A DNA stretch of 64,000 nt from Haberlea rhodopensis (lineage: Eukaryota; Streptophyta; Magnoliopsida; Lamiales; Gesneriaceae): assembly GCA_907163345.1 (NCBI GenBank), contig CAJQUN010000405.1, positions 310,001 to 374,000 on the forward strand, in the 5' to 3' direction. Made by a program: the position numbers and the translations under genes. Within the stretch, counting starts at the first letter, position 1. Each line of letters begins with the position of its first letter. Under the pieces are notes generated by a model. That model worked only from the letters and a program-made list of their open reading frames with translations. It did no database searches and was not told the origin of the DNA. Below are positions 59,038-64,000 of this stretch, one piece after another.

Positions 59038-61212
59038 TGTATAAATTAATTATTTATTTGATGATAATTGCGATAATTATAAGATAATTACGAAATTTAA
59101 TTCCCGGGAATCGAATTTTGGTCGAGTTGGAATAAATGATTCCGGGTAGATCTTGTAATGTAAATTTATTCAAAGGGGTTCTTTAATAATTTAGTATGAA
59201 GATGTAAATTAAAATAATTATTGTTGGGTTGAGATGTTTTTTTTTTTTTTTGGTATAGATTAACCTTGGGTTAGATTATTAACCAAGACAAAACCCATCC
59301 CATTTCATCCCTCTTCCCAAAATCGCACAACCCTCATTCTCCTTTCCCCCATCTCTCGGTCGAAGGTTGCAAGGAAAAGAGCAAGTCATCTGATTTTTCT
59401 TCAACTTCTTCAAGGTTGGTGTGTGTGGATTTTGGCCTTGTATCTTAGTTGAACTTTTCTTTTTTTTTAAGAAGCTTGTTCGATTTTCTTGAGGTTTTGG
59501 GGGAATGGGAAGTCTGATTGTTCTTGCTGTTTGGGGTGCGAAATCCCCACTGTTTTAGGCTCAAAATCTTACTTTAAAGTGGTTTAATGTTATGCTAGAT
59601 GGTGGTTTGGTTTGTGGTTCGGTTTCTTGCTATATGGGGGAATCGTTTTCTGCTGTGTGTGGGTGTGTAATTGTGTGAGTGGGTGTGTGTTCTGCGCATG
59701 TTATTGTGTGTGTTTAGATGTTGTTTACACTTTTATGTGGGTATTTTAGTGTGTAAAGGTATGTGTAGATGTTTTATGCACATATGCATGAGTATTTCAG
59801 CATCTATTAGTGTATATAGGTGCTGTATACACCTAGTTGTGAGTGTTGCAGCATATCTTAGTGTGTGTATATATGTTATATACTTGTCGGTGTGTGTATT
59901 GTAGCGTATAGCGGTGAATGTATACGCTATAACTTATGAATGGATGAATTATTGCTAGATTATGAAGGCTAGTTTGATTTGTGTGATCATGCCATGATTT
60001 TTTAATATTGAACTATTAAATTGACGAAGATACGCCATGACCCTCTGAGCAACGAGGTAGATTTACTTAAAGTGTTTACACAAAGGTACGTAGTGACGTA
60101 CTAGCTTACTTAAATACATCCTATGCTGCTATTGTTGAACGATGTGTTGTTCTAGTGTTTTGGGTCACCATTATGATGTGTGATGTGTAATTCAATACGT
60201 GGGTCACCGTGGGTACGCGCGACGTATAGTTATTATGTTTGGGTCACCACGGGTACGCGCGACGTATTATACTTGTGTTTGGGTCGTTGTGCGTACGTAC
60301 GATGTATTATCCTTGTGTTTGGTCGCCGTGGGTTCGAGCAAAGTATTATTATTATGATTGGGTCACCGTGGGTACGAGCGATGTATTATGATTGTATTTG
60401 AGTTGCTGTTGAATCAAGTGATGTGTATTTATAGTATTTGAGTCACCGTTGAGACGTGCGATGTGTATTTATAACATTTGGGATCTCCGTTGAGCGAGCG
60501 ATGTTATAATGTGATATAGAGGTCACCGCTGGAATGTACGGTGTGATATTATGAAAAGTGGATTTTAGACTGGCCTAATTATTGTGATTCTTATTAAAAT
60601 GATAACTTGTGGAGTTATGAGAACAGGAATAGCTGGTGGAATCTCACATCGTCCGGATATACTCAGGGATTATTTCTTATTTTACAGCATTACACCTTGT
60701 GAATCATGAATTGCATATCCATAATAATTGTGATTATTATCTTGGTGTGCTCACCCGTGTGGGGGCTGTTTCTATGGAAACAGGTAACATGTCTAGCTTT
60801 TGGGAAGCATGAGGAGATAGTACTGAGGCGTATAGAAGAGTGGCAGGATCTAGTTGAGCTAGATGTCCGTAGTGTAATGGTTTAGAATTATTGTCATCAT
60901 TTCATTGGATTGTAATATTTTGGCTCCTTATTGCTTATAATTATCTCCCATTTTTAGATAATTTCCCTGGCTGGGAATTTATATCTTGTTTTGATTTCTT
61001 TTAGTATTGTGTTTTCCCTGGCTGGGAAATATTTTTAGTGATGTGTTATATTTTCGGATAGCCCAAATTATGGGGAGACTCTGCCCAAATTTTTATAAAA
61101 AGTCATGGGATTATGTGAAGCATGTAATGACTCTTTAAAGAAAAGAAATTTTTACATACACAAATGACGTCGTAATTGCATTATTGACGTGTTAGGACGT
61201 TGGGGTCCTACA
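59038..61212 (+). mobile_element. Solo LTR S3, 2175 bp
   Basis: TGTATAAATT...GGGGTCCTACA with target duplication GAACT (59033-59037 and 61213-61217), inserted in remnant U. Contains a poly-T/C leader, donor-like CAAG/GTTGGT (59415), a tandem array (60190-60545), acceptor-like AAACAG/GT (60783), and two TTCCCTGGCTGGGAA hairpin motifs (60963, 61014). Same family as S1 and S4; no internal region. Confidence 0.9.
60190..60545. repeat. Tandem array GGGTCACCGTGGGTACGCG... in S3
   Basis: About eight imperfect units of 40-55 bp, each with GGGTCACCGTGGGTACG, a GCGACGTATTAT part and a T-rich tail. Its place between donor-like and acceptor-like sites matches that of the CGCT/AGCG arrays in Tekay LTRs. 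Confidence 0.8.
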
Positions 61213-61217
61213 GAACT

Positions 61218-61653
61218 ATTTCTTCCCCTTATCTCAATTTTGATTTTATTTCTAGTTGTTTTGCATTGTAAATTTATTTGTTTGTGTTGACTCAAATTTT
61301 GATCACACTCTCATCAATAATGAAGAAGCTAAGGATGAGGGTGACGACTACTGAAGGTCATCACCACATGTATTTCTTTTTCCCTAATTTTCAATCTTAT
61401 TACATTGAGACAATGCAATATTTAAGTTTGGGGGAATAGTGAGTCGTTGATTGATTGTTTCTCTTGAGCTGTGAATATTTGATTGAGTATTGATCTTGAA
61501 TTATCCTATGAAGAGCATATAATTTTTTTTTGGTGTAATTGGATTAAACCATTGACTATATGCCATGATGATATTATTTTTACTTTACTTAGGACTTGTA
61601 TCTTGAAGATTGTAGACGTGTTGTGAATAATATCTTGAGTTGAGTTATCATGT
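61218..61653 (+). other. Remnant U: 3' untranslated region
   Basis: AT-rich sequence with AAGTTTGGGGGAATAG near 61424, like the polypurine region of Athila/Tat elements. No coding region. It runs to the start of LTR S4. Confidence 0.55.
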
Positions 61654-64000
61654 TGTAAGGACCCCGTATACTTAACCCTTGATTAGTGTATTAATCATTA
61701 TGTGTGGCACATGCTTTCAATAAAATCATTCGGGAAACTCAGATGATACTTTACCATTGAATGGCAATTACAAAACTTTCTTTAACATACAATGTTATAA
61801 GTTCGTCATCCTAACAACAATGGACTCATAGAGTTCACCCATTACCATCCCCATTACACCACTTTTGACATCGTGGACTTTTATAAAAATTTGGGCAGAG
61901 TCTCCCCATAAATAGACCTATCCCGAAATAAAAGCACAACACATAACATAATTCCCGGCCAGGGAAAACATAATACTCATCAGAATGCAGCAATAATAAG
62001 TAAATTCTCAGCCAGGGAAGACACCACACATATGACATCAAAAGTGGGTTTCAACACCCACATAATACGCCAATGACTCTCATATCATTTAGCAATTCTA
62101 CCTCTAATTGCTTGCATGCAACATAGAATGAAAGAGAGAAAGGCTCATGCCTTTACATACAACCCATATACAAGTATAATCGTGCTCACATGCGAGCATC
62201 ATGAATATGTATATAATCATCATGGGTATATAGGTACCCTATACGATACCGTGCTCCATCAAGCCCTGGTACCACGTCTTGGGAGTACATCCAATCAACA
62301 GCTCGAGCTCATCTCCAAAGCCATCGATGTACCTGTTCACCTGCCCCAACAGAGACAGCCCCCAACGGGGTGAGCATACCAATTCCACAATTTCATAATC
62401 ATAATGACATAGTACATAATTTACGAAAATGTAAATATTGTGGAACATATGTGGTACTTCCTGGATGGTATCATCCTCATCATAGCGTACCCCTGTAATA
62501 ACCCTGTTCTCAAAACAGATAAATCATCAAATCCTGAATATGCAGTTAATCATCACATTGGTTAACCCTAGCCAGTTTCAAATTAGCAACCTTTCATAAC
62601 ATCTTACTTTATCTAGCAATGATTAGCAACATTTCATAACATCATTTCATAACATCATTTCATAACATCATTTCATAACATCTTACTTTATCTAGCAATT
62701 ATCATAATTCTAGATATCATTGAGATTTCCTTAACTTCCGATACTAGTTAATCACTTCTCTGATTAACTACGTCTCTGTTCCTATTTATTACCAATAGGA
62801 AATAAAATACCGATATCCTAGATATCTAATCAAATACCATATTTTCATTTCTTACTTCAAGGTAACGTCATACTATGGGTGTTTGCTCCGTAGCAACCAC
62901 ACCCCATCATTGGCTCGCTTCATAGCGGCACTGAGCATTCCACCATGTGAATCAACATATCGTAACCAAGTCCCGATACCATCATAGCAAAGCATTTCAT
63001 GTATTTTAGATCATGCATCGTACTTGTAAAACATCATTTAAACTATGCTCGTACGCTAAACGTACCTTAAATCCTCAAAGTCCGAGCCAAACCTTGCTCG
63101 AGTTCCATGCCCCGAGGAATGATGTGCTAAAACGATAAATAATTCACAATTATTTACGAACATGTAACCCATGCTCAAGCACATTCATAACCCTCAAAAT
63201 ATTGTCAACACACGACAATAAATCATTTAAAAGACCCGGGGCAGGGTACATGCAGGGAGGGAAAACGAATGTGACATATCGAAAAATTGCCCAAGAACAT
63301 CTTCAATAATTCGAACCCTAGCATCACCATTCAAACCCAACCAAGCGTCATAAATCATCTAAAACATGTAATGAAAGATCCCTAACATGAATCATCAACC
63401 CATAGCCAAAACCCCCAAATTCGAAATCAAACCCTTACCAAATTAGGGCAAATTCGAACCATAACATCTTAATTCGATCCCAATTAAGCATCATAATTCA
63501 TTTAAACATGAATAAATCGAATAATAACAAGAATCATCATCCTCATGCCAAAAATCCCCAAAATCGAACATAAACCCCCCCACACATCATGAAATTCGAA
63601 CCAACATCCTCAAATTCGAACACCATCCTTAAATTCGAACACAATACTTCCGAATTTAGCAGGGAATAACATGAGAGGGATGAAAAAGAGGTAAAGAACG
63701 TTACCCAATCGAAAATCGGGAGGAAAATCGACCAAAATCGATAAACCCTAGAATTTGGGGATCGCCGCTCTTTCGCAAAATTCGACTTCAAATCGCGATG
63801 AAACTTCGAATTGCCGGAGGGGAAGGAGCGCCTGGACGAGACGAAGCCGTGGGTAGGTCGGACGCGCCGAACGGCGGCCGGACGGCGGCGGGCGAAGCGC
63901 CTGAAGCGGCGAGGGCGCAGGGCAGACGGGAAAGTCGCGCGCGGGGGAGGAGAAGAAAGATTTGGGGCTGAAATGATATTTTCCTTAAAATTTTGGGTTC
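61654..64000 (-). repeat. LTR S4, incomplete at window edge
   Basis: Minus-strand LTR (TGTAAGGACCCC at 61654) related to S1 and S3: two TTCCC...GGGAA hairpin motifs (61952, 62005), a GGGGTGAGCATACC block near 62369, and a GC-rich leader near 63800-63930 with donor-like GTAACG (complement near 63703). At least 2347 bp. Whether it is solo or part of an element cannot be seen. Confidence 0.75.
62630..62690. repeat. 13-bp tandem repeat (CATTTCATAACAT)
   Basis: About four copies with period 13, inside LTR S4. Confidence 0.8.

Noticed and set aside
59671..59904. Cys-rich 77-codon ORF
   Set aside because: It arises from TGTGTG-rich sequence in solo LTR S3; no signal or cysteine spacing pattern that repeats in other copies.

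Overview
The window is nuclear DNA of a flowering plant. Every protein-coding segment I can recognise comes from a plant LTR retrotransposon: Ty3/gypsy chromoviruses with a C-terminal chromodomain (Tekay/Del type), Ty1/copia elements, and Athila/Tat-type gypsy elements. I found no convincing host gene, rRNA or tRNA gene, and no bacterial or CRISPR feature. The nesting density suggests heterochromatic, gene-poor DNA. The species cannot be told from the sequence. Element names used here (A, B, C, D, P, Q, R, S1-S4, T, U, V, W) are mine.

Left third (1-20783). Several members of one Tekay-like family (LTR about 2 kb, TGTGATATCC...GGTCCTTACA, PBS for initiator Met-tRNA) are piled together. A minus-strand pol fragment joined head-on to a plus-strand LTR end, followed by 1.5 kb of unrelated DNA, occurs twice (1-3200 and 17253-20783). 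This points to a tandem segmental duplication with its joint at 3200/3201. Between the copies lie a broken minus-strand element B (3201-4419 plus 12955-13980), a complete plus-strand element A inserted in B's gag (4425-12954, TSD GGTGG), an LTR shared by B and C (14182-16180), and C's pol (16181-19069).

Middle (21180-46672). This is a four-layer nest. An Ale/Retrofit-like copia element P was hit twice. In its protease-integrase interval sits the young Tekay element D (22842-31756, TSD CTCCT; its LTRs differ at two sites that I see, and one stop codon interrupts pol). Before its RT sits the solo LTR S1 (32856-46043, TSD CACAT). S1 contains the complete but defective copia element Q (34864-45233, TSD ACTAA), and Q contains a truncated Tekay-family LTR, W (40188-42165).

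Right third (46673-64000). A 5' remnant of a second Q-like copia (R) is followed by two truncated LTRs (S2, T), then an Athila/Tat remnant U. U was split by element V (51885-58839, TSD GTTGG; LTRs, an Asp-tRNA PBS, gag and protease, but no RT/RNase H/integrase) and by solo LTR S3 (59038-61212, TSD GAACT). An incomplete LTR S4 runs off the right edge.

The most unusual signal is a set of clustered palindromes, core CGATCGATCG, about fifty perfect copies by my reading. All lie in LTRs, at one fixed place in each LTR, and they occur in at least two families that otherwise look unrelated (Tekay and the Athila/Tat-like V). One LTR uses a different palindrome flank, ACCGATCGATCGGT instead of GCGATCGATCGC, so symmetry is kept while the flank changes. 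The arrays sit inside a stretch of the LTR bounded by intron-like splice signals, next to a second tandem repeat.
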